In this document: positions 46,141 through 56,043 of the stretch, piece by piece | Layout of the letters: each line of letters opens with the position of its first letter | Numbering within the stretch: the stretch's first letter is position 1 | Source of the DNA: Coleophoma eucalyptorum | Lineage: Eukaryota > Ascomycota > Leotiomycetes > Helotiales > Dermateaceae | DNA: 64,000 nucleotides | Reading direction: 5' to 3' | Assembly: GCA_026120035.1 (NCBI GenBank) | Contig: JALRME010000022.1 | Location: forward strand, 434,001 to 498,000 | Position numbers and translations under genes: made by a program | The notes under the pieces: model-generated | Told to the model about the DNA's origin: nothing | Seen by the model: only the letters and a program-made list of their open reading frames with translations | Database searches by the model: none

Positions 46141-47193
46141 ATGGGCGTTGCAGAAGATGTCTGTATGGATCCATCTCGTACTAGTATCGCTGGACTCGCG
46201 TCCAAAGAACTTCCTATCTTTCTTCCTTGGTCACAGTCTATTTCGGCAGTAGAGCTTGGTTCTCTCTTTCACTCTCGACTCTGCGAGTCTTCCGATCCCT
46301 GGTCAAATAAATCGCCGTTCCATCCTGCATCACTTGCTTCATCGTCGATCCTGTATGTCGACAATGCAGGAGGTCAATCGAGCTATTCCTCAGCTCGTAG
46401 CTCATCTATGGCTAGCAATTCCGAGCATCTCAGTGTGAGTCTTGGTGTCTCTGTCGGCTGTGACTTCCTTGGGGCAAGCGTTACGGGACAGTATGACAAA
46501 GATGTCCTTGAGAACAACGATGTAAGAATGCTTTATTTATGATGTACATATTTCACCTCAGATATGCTAATATAGCGCTAGACAACTAAGGCTTCAATCA
46601 ATACATCGTATAGGGCGGCTACTGTTATGTTTGATCGCCCACCAAAGTTGAATGATGATGCAATCATTGCCATAAAGTATGGTGGTGGGCTAGAAGCTTT
46701 CAAGGAGATCTATGGTGATTACTATGTTGCTGGATATCGACTTGGGGCAGACACAGGGATGATGTTGAGTGAAGGAGAAGCAAGCAGCTCGACTTTAGAG
46801 CGGCTCTCTGTCAAGGTTGACGTGAAAGTTTTGATTTTCAAAGCTAGCGTTACTCATGAGAAATTTTTTGCCGCAAAGAGTGCTGAGAGTGTCTTTAGGC
46901 TTTCGGGGTACGATACACTAGAAGATGTGCACATTTCCGAAGAGAGACACGGACTTGATGGTTTTGAAGAGTTGAGGAAAACGGCGAATAATCTTTCGAG
47001 TATGGCTTTGGAGCTTCCAAACAGGGTGGACCAGAAAATTAGAAACCTTCAGGTCGGACAAGACATGGACCTCAGCATTCAGAGTAGTAAAGAGATTTGC
47101 CAGACAGGGTTGGTATCTCAGCTAATCTTGTTACCAATTGGTACCTTAAGAGAGGTTATAATTTGGTCAAAGCTGGAGGATAATATAATTTGA
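46141..47193 (+). CDS. MACPF-family protein (short), possible partner of the divergent MACPF-lectin
   Basis: Exons 46141-46521 and 46582-47193 (60-bp intron, phase 0) give 330 aa. The segment EHLSVSLGVSVGCDFLGASVTGQYDKDV followed across the intron by conserved residues and then IYGDYYVAGYRLGAD resembles the MACPF core. The last part aligns with the Y-G-x-x-[FY]-x6-G-[GA] signature, with Ala-Asp replacing the second Gly. Downstream a beta-rich amphipathic region (ERLSVKVDVKVLIFKASVTHE) would correspond to a membrane-inserting hairpin segment. No signal peptide and no lectin domain are present. I recall conserved ascomycete hypothetical proteins of this type, but cannot name one. Membership rests on pattern matching, so a profile search is needed. 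The gene is head to head with the MACPF-lectin gene. Confidence 0.65.
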
Positions 47194-47409
47194 AGAATTC
47201 CACGCTGTGTTTCGGTCGACATGATATTTCTCCTTGTATCTTACTTTAATAACAAATTTTAACCTAGCGAAAGTATTTATATATGAGTTTGAAACTAATA
47301 GCAACGGGCACCATGGCATCGAAATTTAAAATGGCATGTTTTCGCAACCATAATTGCATGCACGAGATTGCACTAGTCAGATTTGAATGGATACAACACT
47401 AGCCATGCT

Positions 47410-47423
47410 CCCGCTATAGCGGG
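47410..47423. repeat. Perfect 14-bp palindrome CCCGCTATAGCGGG
   Basis: A G+C-rich self-complementary sequence in an A+T-rich setting, followed at once by a second small stem (CCCC..GGGG at about 47427-47442). It could be the end of a small non-autonomous element, but no flanking duplication was found. Confidence 0.4.
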
Positions 47424-47704
47424 CTGCCCCGCACTTTATGGGGATGAACCTTAAGCGCATACTCAATAACAGTTATATCTATTCCGATAGGGCTAGGGAT
47501 CAGTTCAGCCTTTTAACGAAGCAAGGGACGCACTCCAGGTGGAGCGCATGCTCCTTTAACGAGCTATTCTGATCTGTCTAGCCAGCAGGAAGTACTTACA
47601 GTGAGGCCTATGAGAAACATCATAGCTTTGGTTAACAGCTCAATAAGGTCTTCGTAATATATCTCTGCAGTTTCGTAACCTTCCAGGCTTTAATATAACC
47701 ACGA

Positions 47705-47982
47705 CTAGCCACGAAAAAATTGTCGATCATTTAAAGCCATATCTACGGCATTTCCTTGAGGATATTCTTGGGCTATGTCTGGAATTTGGTATTTAATGTT
47801 GTTCAAGAGAATGCCAATACCTATGGCTGAAGCGGCGAATTAGTTGGGAAACCGCTAGCAGAGTTGGCTGAAGTGCTACAGAAGTCGAGGGGCTTGCTAT
47901 AAGCGTCTGGTTCGAGATATGCAAAGTCGGCTTGGAGGCTTTTTTCCACGAGAAAGAACTTTTTTGAGGCTTGCGCGTCCAT
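47705..47982 (-). CDS. Possible small gene or gene remnant, unrecognised
   Basis: Minus-strand exons 47880-47982 and 47705-47826 joined by a 53-bp intron with a good branch site (AACTAAT) would encode 74 aa. The amino-acid composition looks protein-like (VEKSLQADFAYLEPDAYSKP, then IGILLNNIKYQIPDIAQEYP). After the TAG the same frame continues with another protein-like stretch (GYETAEIYYEDLIELLTKAM), which suggests a decayed longer gene. I recognise no family. Confidence 0.25.
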
Positions 47983-48788
47983 ATTTTAGGGTGGTTTCTA
48001 TAGCGCTTAGGAATAGCTCACTGGAAGTTCACATTTTCACATACCTAAGCCGTTGCTAGAGTCAAACGAATTGAAGCAGGCACTTTGGAATTTTGGGTGC
48101 GACAGTTGCATCGTAAAAATCTTTCGAGTAGATGTAGGCGTGGATTACTTATTAAACAATTACTCTTCTCTCTGAGCTATCAAAGTTGCCGTTTGCATCG
48201 GTCGAATGCCAAAGGAAATTCATTTATCTCACTGCTTGCTCAGCTCGTCCAACTGAATTTGTTTACTTTGTAAGTAATGGGGCTATAAAATATTAGGTAA
48301 TGTTCATCTGAAAGCCCCACGAAAGACAAGTGATGGTATCCATTCCAAACTCTAGTCAACGTCTAATGTTTGCTAAAAGAGCCATTCAATTAGTTACAAT
48401 CTGCGCTGATATAATATTTAGCATGCTTCTTCGAATCCTGGTGATATAAACGGCTGTGTCGTTTCTAGTCTCTGCATCTGGAAGTGACTTCCCTGGAGCC
48501 ATGTAGATTTATGCTAAAGTCGTTCAGAGTTTGAATTCGCTCTCATCGCGGATCGCAGCCGACCTGCCAACTACACCAAACCCTCTATTTACTTCCACAT
48601 CTTGAAGTGACATGTGAGGAGAATTTTTGATTAGCTATGATCTATGTGCAACATTAATACTAATGCAGTCTTACTATTTAGGCCTAGCCAGTTCCTCAAT
48701 CATTACAGCGTTGCTGTGATGATTGGTCAATCTGGATTTATACTTGTCAACAGCAATCGAAATTAAGCAGAAATTTGAGACTATCAAT

Positions 48789-49278
48789 ATGGCGTCAAAA
48801 GTTTCTTCAATTCAGTACTAGAATCCTATCAGTGCATCTTAATCTTTTGCTGACTAGTGTATTCAACAGACCATCTAAACCTAATCCTAAGCCAGGTTAT
48901 GTTACTCCTCAACAGAGTACTGCTGTCAAATCGTTCACCAAGTCTTGCATTAGACTTTCTAAAGAATTTTACGACCGCTACCCCGATGTTAAGGGCTCAG
49001 TACTACAACATGATCCTAATCATATCCCGAGTACTCTTGGAAACCTTATAATAGAGCCCGGGTCCTACAAAATTGACAGCGCCAAATCGACGATAAGCGG
49101 TCAAAGAGAAATCTATTTCAGGGAAAAAGATAATGTCACGCAATGGCTGCAGGATAACTTCAAAAGCTTAGCTCCCAGATCGAGATATAAGGATGGGTTA
49201 CAGCCCGTTGATTGGTTGCAACAGAAGCTAGTCCGTGTTGAAGACGACCTATCTAAGCTCGGAAAAATGTTTTCGTAG
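48789..49278 (+). CDS. Hypothetical protein, 148 aa
   Basis: Exons 48789-48814 and 48858-49278 with a 43-bp intron (branch site GCTGAC) give 148 aa. The splice is proposed because an unspliced reading has no suitable ATG, whereas splicing at phase 2 yields a short start MASKVSSI leading into the conserved-looking body (RPSKPNPKPGYVTPQQS). The protein is basic, with no signal peptide or membrane segment, and ends in a predicted helix (DWLQQKLVRVEDDLSKLG). I do not recognise a family. It is flanked on both sides by A+T-rich DNA. Confidence 0.5.
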
Positions 49279-50417
49279 ACAAAATTTTCCTAGCAGATCA
49301 CAATAGCTAAACCGCAATCGAAAATGGAAACTGGCAGCATAGTTATAAAGCTATAGATTTATCTTGATTCATGTTTGTGTCAATGGGGTTATAGACAAGA
49401 GCCTATATGTATGCTAGGACTCTAAATCATACCAATTGAAATTTTCTTAGGCTCTTATATCAGTATTCAAATCTTTCACTATGTTTAAAGTTCTGTATCA
49501 AAATCTTTAGAAAGCCTGAGATATACATCGTACCGGAAATTAAAGTATTCTTTTGAGACTTTTTTGAGGTTTCTATATTGATATGTAGCATTGGTGAGGC
49601 TTTGAAGTCCAATTGTTGGTCGAAGAGAGCTGCCCGCTAACCAGCAAAAAGCAAAAGCAGCTTTACGAGATTTTGACATTTATGGTCTATTATATTTTTA
49701 CAGGCATTTAAATGTTGTTCCTTCAGGGTTAAGGGAAACTAGATTTCAATTCATACTAAGTAAAATTGGCATACTCGTGCTACTGTGTGTCTTACCATGT
49801 AGTTCCTGTTCCGAGCCACTGTTACGTCTCGCCCATAATATCACATGAGGTATCATCATGTGTCTGAGTCGGAATTCTCTGAATAGAAATTCACTGAACT
49901 TGTGAAACTCTATGATAATGGAAACTATAATGTGCAGGAGAACAGTGAGTAAGAATTGATCACCTATACCCTTGGTTGAAATACCCTTGGTTGAAAGTGT
50001 TGAAGGATAATATAAATGTCACATTCAAGTTTGGATAAGAAAGCAAAGAGAGCTGGTGTGTGGGTCATGGCCATTTCGATTTTTAGATGCGAAACAGATG
50101 GAACCTGAAAGCCAGGAATGGGATGTCCAATAAAGCGAATATAATCAATGAGCAGATTGCTACTTTCAAATGTCTCGACAGCATCGCTTCAACCCTATCG
50201 CTATGGAAATATGGGAGACAACCTGTTAATAGTGCTGTGATACTATCAATGAATAACATAGGATGCAATCCTCCGCTACAAGGTCACAGAACTCATTCGT
50301 GTGTCTTTTTGTCCCTTGAGATACTATTCCTCTCTACCTCAAACCATGTCCTTTGGCCAAATGTTGCATGCCAGCAAATCCAAGACACATAGGTAGACGT
50401 CTGTCAGTTGATACCCT
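49279..50417. other. Intergenic, A+T-rich
   Basis: 1.1 kb without recognisable genes. Short frames on both strands (49485-49679 minus, 50087-50392 plus) show no domain. Confidence 0.5.
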
Positions 50418-51056
50418 TCATTTTTCGTTGTTTGCCTTTGTAAAACCCTCTTGGAACTGGACAGCTGTGGTTACGTATCCCCTATTGTTCAACAACTTTC
50501 CTACCACGAGGTCATGCACATCTTCGGACGGATCGGCACAACCGTCAGAAATAACCGACACCACGTATTCCGCATCACAGGCCGGGATTGCAGTCCGCAA
50601 AACACATCCAGACGTGCTTAGCCCAGCAAGAATCAGGGACTTGATGCCCTTCTTTTGCAAGAAGTCATCCAAGCCGGGGGATTTGAGCGCAGACACGTAA
50701 CCCGGCCTTCGGGTAAATGTGACATCATCACCCTCTCCTTCAAGTAGCTCAACAGGCTCTTCCGCACCGTTTACTCCCATGGCAGAGACGATACTCGCGT
50801 ACCTGCCAGCATCCTTGCAGGTCGGGAACGGCGTCGCGTTAACATCAACCAGGCAATGTATCACCTGGATTCCTTGGGACTTGGCCCAGGCCCTCATGTT
50901 GGCCGCAACTTGGAGAGCCGCAGGACCCTTTGGACCGGCAATTTTGGTAACAAACATGGAGTGAAAGTCCAGGAGGAGGAAACTGGTTTGCGACGGTCCA
51001 TAGTAACCAGGTGTGGACTTGTCCGCCGAATTGAACATCGCTTCAAGTGTTGCCAT
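50418..51056 (-). CDS. Isochorismatase-like cysteine hydrolase
   Basis: Single-exon frame of 212 aa from an ATG at 51056 in strong context (GCCATGG). The fold is recognised from LLLDFHSMF (catalytic Asp30), a Rossmann-like HCLVDVNATP strand, and GLSTSGCVLRTA with the nucleophile Cys151. The family hydrolyses C-N or C-O bonds (isochorismate, nicotinamide and other amides). The segment where the catalytic Lys is usually found reads TFTRRPGYVSAL, with Arg in place of Lys by eye, so activity may differ. No signal peptide is seen. It is divergent from the MFS transporter gene, with a Zn2Cys6-type inverted site between them, which suggests co-regulation. Confidence 0.85.
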   Translation of the reverse strand: MATLEAMFNSADKSTPGYYGPSQTSFLLLDFHSMFVTKIAGPKGPAALQVAANMRAWAKSQGIQVIHCLVDVNATPFPTCKDAGRYASIVSAMGVNGAEEPVELLEGEGDDVTFTRRPGYVSALKSPGLDDFLQKKGIKSLILAGLSTSGCVLRTAIPACDAEYVVSVISDGCADPSEDVHDLVVGKLLNNRGYVTTAVQFQEGFTKANNEK

Positions 51057-51754
51057 GGCTGACAACGAGGCTAGTGATTTCGACCGAGTTGAAAGTAACA
51101 AAGACCTTCGCAGTTGCTTCAGAGAGGAGCTTGCGTGAGCTATCGAGGTGGTTTTTATATAGGGAATAATATTTTGCTAATGATCATTCAGCCGAGTCAC
51201 CACATATGATACAATACAAACAGAAGCAGAATCAAGCTTTTCAAGAAGTTCATCTTCGGCCAATAACCTCTATTTAAAGTTCAACCTAGTTGTCTGGGGC
51301 TTCAAGCAAACTTTCTTGCAATAATGGCCGAAGCAGGACGGTCGGCAACAGTCGTGCGACTCTCGGGGATAAGAGCCCCGTGATTGGGGATATCCCCGCG
51401 CCTCGCTCCCAGCAGACATCGATTGGGATAGAGTAGCTTCACCAATGCCACCACTTAAATGGTCGACAGATTCTTTTGAGAGAACTCTGCATAGCTACTC
51501 ACCCGTGATCGTCACAGGTAATCATGTCCCGTATGAACTGCAGCCCACCACGGCTGATGACGGGCCGTCCCCTCGGCCGGGGTTAATAGCTTGCTCCGCG
51601 AACGTCACCGCCGCCATGGAAGGGCGGTTTAAAGCTGGGCTGGGAAAGGAGTTCATGTCGTTGGAAGAATCAATTTCTAGAGCTACCATTGCTTCTACAT
51701 TCTTTTGGTGTGGGCAAGGCTGTATTAAATGCCACCTCGCACATCGTCGACGAC
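51057..51754. other. Divergent promoter between hydrolase and MFS transporter
   Basis: About 700 bp. It holds a CGG-N11-CCG inverted repeat and a perfect palindrome GGGGATATCCCC at 51386-51397. A frame at 51445-51801 overlaps the transporter start in another frame and is not called. Confidence 0.55.
51364..51380. promoter_or_regulatory. CGG-N11-CCG inverted repeat (Zn2Cys6-type site)
   Basis: CGGGGATAAGAGCCCCG is an inverted CGG pair with 11-bp spacing, the arrangement bound by Gal4-like dimers. It lies 308 bp from the hydrolase start and 375 bp from the transporter start. Binding is inferred, not shown. Confidence 0.4.
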
Positions 51755-53580
51755 ATGACGGACAGCAACACTGGAAGCCGTGGAGGCGTCCAGGTGGCTG
51801 ATGATTTGCAAGTGGCGCCACAAGGACCATCGCAAAGAGACCTTGGCCAAGAAGCTTTAACACTGTCAACCGACTCAAACGTGCACGCCAAGATTGAGCT
51901 GGATGATACTGCCATTGAAGTTGCCCAGGGGGCCAACCCTCAGAAGGAGCCGGCGGATGAGCAGAAGAATGAAGCCAAGACTAGAAATGTCCATCCCGAG
52001 CACAAGGTAGATGACAAGCCATACTCAGTTTTCACCCACAATGAAAAGAGGATCATTGTTCTCTGCGCCGGTCTCTCACAATTCTTCTCTCCAATCTCCG
52101 GCCAAATCTACTTTCCTTCCCTCAATGCCATCTCGGCCGACCTGCATGTGTCCTCTTCCCTGGTCAACTTGACTATCACGACTTATCTGGTAGGTTCCCT
52201 TCTCTGAGTTTGGCCAAGTTCACACACACTCATCGTTGCTAGATTATGCAGGGACTTGCACCCGCATTCATTGGTGGGTTCTCTGATAATTCTGGGCGAA
52301 GACCAACGTATCTTGTATGCTTCGTTGTTTATATGGCCGCCAATATTGGCCTGGCTATCCAAAACAACTATGTTGCACTGATGGTCCTGCGCTGTCTCCA
52401 GAGTGCCGGTGGTAGTGGCACCGTGGCCCTTGCGAATGCAGTCATCTCTGACATCGTCACATCACAGGAGCGTGGTGTCTACGTCTCGTATATGTCAGTC
52501 GTTCCACAGGCTGGGCCTTCTCTTGGTCCCATCATTGGTGGTCTTCTTGGGGAATATCTCGGCTGGCATTCGGTATTCTGGTTCTTGGTTATCTGCACCG
52601 GCGTGGTTTTCATCCCTGTAGCTCTTTTTTTCCCCGAAACCTGCAGGAAGGTTGTTGACGATGGATCTGTCCCACCGCCCAAATGGAGTCGTTGTTATAT
52701 CAACACGAAGGTAGAAAAGCGACTCATTGCGGAAGGGCGCCCGATCGCCTACGACCAGCGGGAAGAGCTTGCGAGAAAGAGAGGTCCTAAGTTCCCTAAT
52801 CCCTTGGAGACGGTCAAGATTGTATTCACAAAAGAGGCTGGCTTTGTACTAGGATATATCGGAATTGTGTGTTGTGGTTACTATGCAACCATAACGCTGA
52901 TCCCCTCCCAATTTGGAACAACCTATAACTTCAATCAGATTCAGATTTCGTTGTGTTATCTGCCATTAGGCTGCGGGAGTTTACTTGCTGCATTTGTACG
53001 TGGAAAGATCATCGACGCAAGATACAAGGCCCACGCCAAACGTTGCGGACTACCACTAGAATTCAATCGTCGTGTCGACCTCAGCAACTTCCCCATCGAG
53101 AGAGCTCGCTTGGAAGTGGCCATTCCAACGTTGGCCCTCGGTGCGTCCTGTATGATTGGCTTCGGATGGATGGTTGAATACAGGGTAAACCTTAGTGGTC
53201 CACTGATCCTCCTCTTTTGCATAGGCTTCTGTACCAGTGCATCGTTGAACACAGTTTCGGTATTGCTCGTCGACATCTATCCCGGAAGAGCTGGAACCGC
53301 CACCGCAGCCAACAACCTTGTCCGTTGTTGGTTAGGCGCTGGCGCAACGAGTGGCGTGGTGCCTCTAATAAACAAGATTGGTATTGCTTGGACAACAACT
53401 TTTTTTGCCCTTCTTACTGTTGCCTTTAGTCCAATCCTCTGGTATGTTATGAAGAACGGTCCAAAATGGCGCCGTGCCACCAAGGAAAGGAAAGAGCGGC
53501 AAGAGGCCCAGCGAGCGGCAAAGGCCGACGTTGGCGGTGAAAAGGGTCAGAAAAAGACCACTGAGCCAAAAGTTCCTTAG
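51755..53580 (+). CDS. MFS drug:H+ antiporter-type transporter (DHA1)
   Basis: Exons 51755-52189 and 52243-53580 (53-bp intron, phase 0) give 590 aa. A polar N-terminus of about 95 residues precedes the first membrane segment (RIIVLCAGLSQFFSPISG). Motif A of the family is seen as GFSDNSGRRPTYL, followed by many hydrophobic helices, an N-C loop with the charged stretch EKRLIAEGRPIAYDQREEL, and a C-terminal half with GRAGTATAANNLVRCWLGA, typical of fungal DHA1 multidrug exporters. The C-tail is basic and cytosolic. I chose the ATG at 51755; the frame is open upstream but only with non-ATG codons. It probably exports a toxic compound or metabolite, perhaps related to the neighbouring hydrolase. 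Confidence 0.9.
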
Positions 53581-54009
53581 ATATAGGGGTATATATCTTA
53601 AATTTAGTTTGCTAAGAATGTTTCATGGCGTTATGGTTACACCTCTTGGATATATTCTCATATTATTTTGGTTACAGTGATAGCGAGTTGCTACACAGGT
53701 TTTAGCGTAACCACAAGTCGAAATTAAGCCTACAAGGTTAAAACGAGACTCAGATGTTTCTATTTGAAGGGTTAGTATGGAGCTGGGGTGCATTACTCCA
53801 TATCGAATCTGTTAGCTACTTGTGGTAACAGGATTTCGAGTTTATTACTACAGAAAAGAAAGGTAGTGTAAGTAATCAAAGCAGAAGGTCTCCTATTTCT
53901 CCTAGAATATTGGTATTACTACCATGGATACTTTTGTGCAATATCCAAGCCAGAATTTCTTGTCTCCTACATTTGCTCTACCATCATCCAGTTTCTTCCA
54001 TTCAGGTTT
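53581..54009. other. Intergenic
   Basis: 429 bp after the transporter, A+T-rich. No gene is recognised. Confidence 0.55.
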
Positions 54010-54545
54010 CTACCATGGCCAAATAGGAGATGTGAAGAGACGTGCCAAGAAAGACCTTGCGCATCCAAAGAACTGCAAGATCATCTCTCCAGGTTCTGGT
54101 GTAATAACGGTATAATCCCGCCAGCCACCATTCTCTGTCGAGTTCAATGCATCTTGATAATCGTCTAACTCGAATGTTCTAACCGTGATTCCTGACTTAG
54201 CACCACAACCAAGCAAACTAGATGCAACTAAGCTAAGCACCCGCCGTGGAGTCGTCCTACCAAACATGTACTTCCCAGTTATGGTTAGATTCTTCTGTAG
54301 GATCAAGCCATAAGCCAAGCCTGCTGATGCGGACGCACCGCCTGAAACCAAGACTGTCCCATCATAATGCAATACCTGGGCGGCGACATTGAGGTAGGGC
54401 ACGGAAGTACATTGCATAGGTGTCCGGTCGTTGTAGAAGTCTGCAGTACCACCATTTAAGGCCTCCCTAAGTGCGGCAATGTATTTCTCTTCGTCGCCCG
54501 TTGTTGCAATGCACTTTAATCTCCCCGGCCGTGCAACCTCGCCTG
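54010..54545 (-). pseudogene. Zinc-free/MDR alcohol dehydrogenase, C-terminal fragment
   Basis: The minus-strand frame reads as the C-terminal third of an MDR-family oxidoreductase: LHYDGTVLVSGGASASAG, then GLILQKNLTITGKYMFGR, then TFELDDYQDALNS and GGWRDYTVITP. The normal protein end appears to be overrun by about 25 unrelated residues. The N-terminal catalytic domain and the nucleotide-binding GxGxxG are missing: homology stops near 54530, where a plus-strand NmrA-like fragment begins. This is a truncated, presumably dead gene. 'Zinc-free' is uncertain because the zinc-binding part is absent. Confidence 0.6.
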
Positions 54546-55223
54546 ATTGACGCCGCCGTCGCTGGGCATGTCAAGCGCATCATCCCATCTGAGTTCGGCA
54601 ACGATCTCAAGAACGCCAAGTCTTGATGTTTTCCTTGATGTTTTCCTTGATGTTTTCCTACATATGTGCCGAAAGTTGAAGCCGAGAGGCAGCTGCAGCA
54701 GTATCGCGCTTTGTCCGGTTTATTGTACACATTCATTTTCAATAATGTGCTTCTGGACTGGGTGCTATCGCAGAGCCTCCTGGTGGATCCACATAGTCGG
54801 AAAATTCGACTGTATGACGGTGGCGACGTTGTCTTCTCGACTACAAGCATGGTTACAGTTTGGCGTGCGGTGATTGGCGTGCTTGACAAGTACCAAGAGA
54901 CGGAAAACCGTACGGTCTATGCCCATAATGTCTCCATTATGCAGAATGAGCTCATAGAGATGGCACGGGAAGCTACGAATGATGACGGCGGGAAACAGTG
55001 GACCGTGCTGGAGGAGGATTCGGCACAATTAGAGGCTGCTGCGTTGCCGAATTTGGAAAAGGGACTTACAATCCCCAAGGTTTTCTATAGTTTCCCGGTC
55101 AGGATATCGTCTGCAGAGGGTTATCACGGACATTTTCAGACGGCTGACAACAAGTTACTTGGCCTTGGCGAGATGAGCAGGGAGAAAGTCCGAGGCCTTG
55201 TTCGTGAGAGAGTTTCTCATTAA
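54540..55223 (+). pseudogene. NmrA-like / isoflavone-reductase-like gene, 5'-truncated and interrupted
   Basis: Plus-strand frame 0 first reads RLIDAAVAGHVKRIIPSEFG, the NmrA motif after the nucleotide-binding strand, then meets three in-frame TGA codons made by a 12-bp tandem repeat at 54622-54657. It continues in the same frame as VEAERQLQQYRALSGLLYTF and LYDGGDVVFSTTSM to a stop at 55223. The N-terminal GxxGxxG is missing. No splice pair removes the stops. Intact relatives are NAD(P)-binding reductases of secondary metabolism. Confidence 0.7.
54622..54657 (+). repeat. 12-bp tandem repeat, three perfect copies
   Basis: CTTGATGTTTTC occurs three times head to tail. Each copy adds an in-frame TGA to the NmrA-like sequence. 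It lies about 90 bp from the junction with the dehydrogenase fragment. Confidence 0.97.
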
Positions 55224-56043
55224 ACATAACTTACAAGTATATGAATTATGCCACTAGGCCTACTTCTACTTCTATTTCTCTTTCCTGGAAATTGATCTTG
55301 GGGGAACTCACTAACCATCTAGAGATGAAGTTAGGTATACTAATATCTGACGTAGTAAGAGAGATGGAGTTAAAAAGCGGTGGCAAAGGGGTAATAGAAT
55401 GTACCAAATGCCATAGAACGCTAAAGTATTGATTAGCAAGACCCAGTACTCAAAGCTTAAAAGTCAAGGACTTGCATAAATGGGGTAATTTACTCAAATT
55501 GATCAAGAATAACTCGAATTTAAAGCAAATTGTGCCTAATATTTCTCTGATCAAGGTGGGATCCTATTAACAAAGCTTGATCCTGATGGCTCTTTTCCGG
55601 CAGGCTCTCCTGAGAATCAATTGATGAAATCTTTGAAACCAAGAACTCAAGGCAGTCAACAAGTTGAAGGAAGAGTTCATAAAAGTAGAGGATTTGGGAT
55701 ACGTAATAGAGTAATATTCCTCCTTTTCAACTACTAATTATGCTCTAGATGAATGAGCCAACACGTCAGCTTCAAAAGCATGAAAGAACGGGTTGAAATG
55801 GCCAATTATCGTCTTCAAATCATACAAAGGCATCAGTGTCAGAGCAGAGTTGTAAGAACTATAACAGACAGTGTGTAATAGTTGGCAAAAATCAGGCAAA
55901 ACATTCACTTGGTGGAGCAGAGGCTGCCGCATTGGATAAGGCTATTATTTCCTATGAATAGGCAGCTTAGGAGTTTCGCTGATAGTCTTTCCTACGAATG
56001 TGCTTGACTTCGTTTTTCTGGAGTACACAGACTCAGAATGAAT
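55224..56043. other. Intergenic
   Basis: 0.8 kb between the NmrA remnant and the GST stop. Short frames only; no protein is recognised. Confidence 0.5.

Larger units (their letters stand above)
47194..48788. other. A+T-rich intergenic region with one possible small gene
   Basis: 1.6 kb. It holds a perfect 14-bp palindrome at 47410 and a possible two-exon minus-strand ORF at 47705-47982, listed separately. Otherwise no gene is seen. Confidence 0.5.

Noticed and set aside
51445..51801. 118-codon frame overlapping the MFS transporter start
   Set aside because: Different phase from the transporter N-terminus, no features, and it would occupy the shared promoter.
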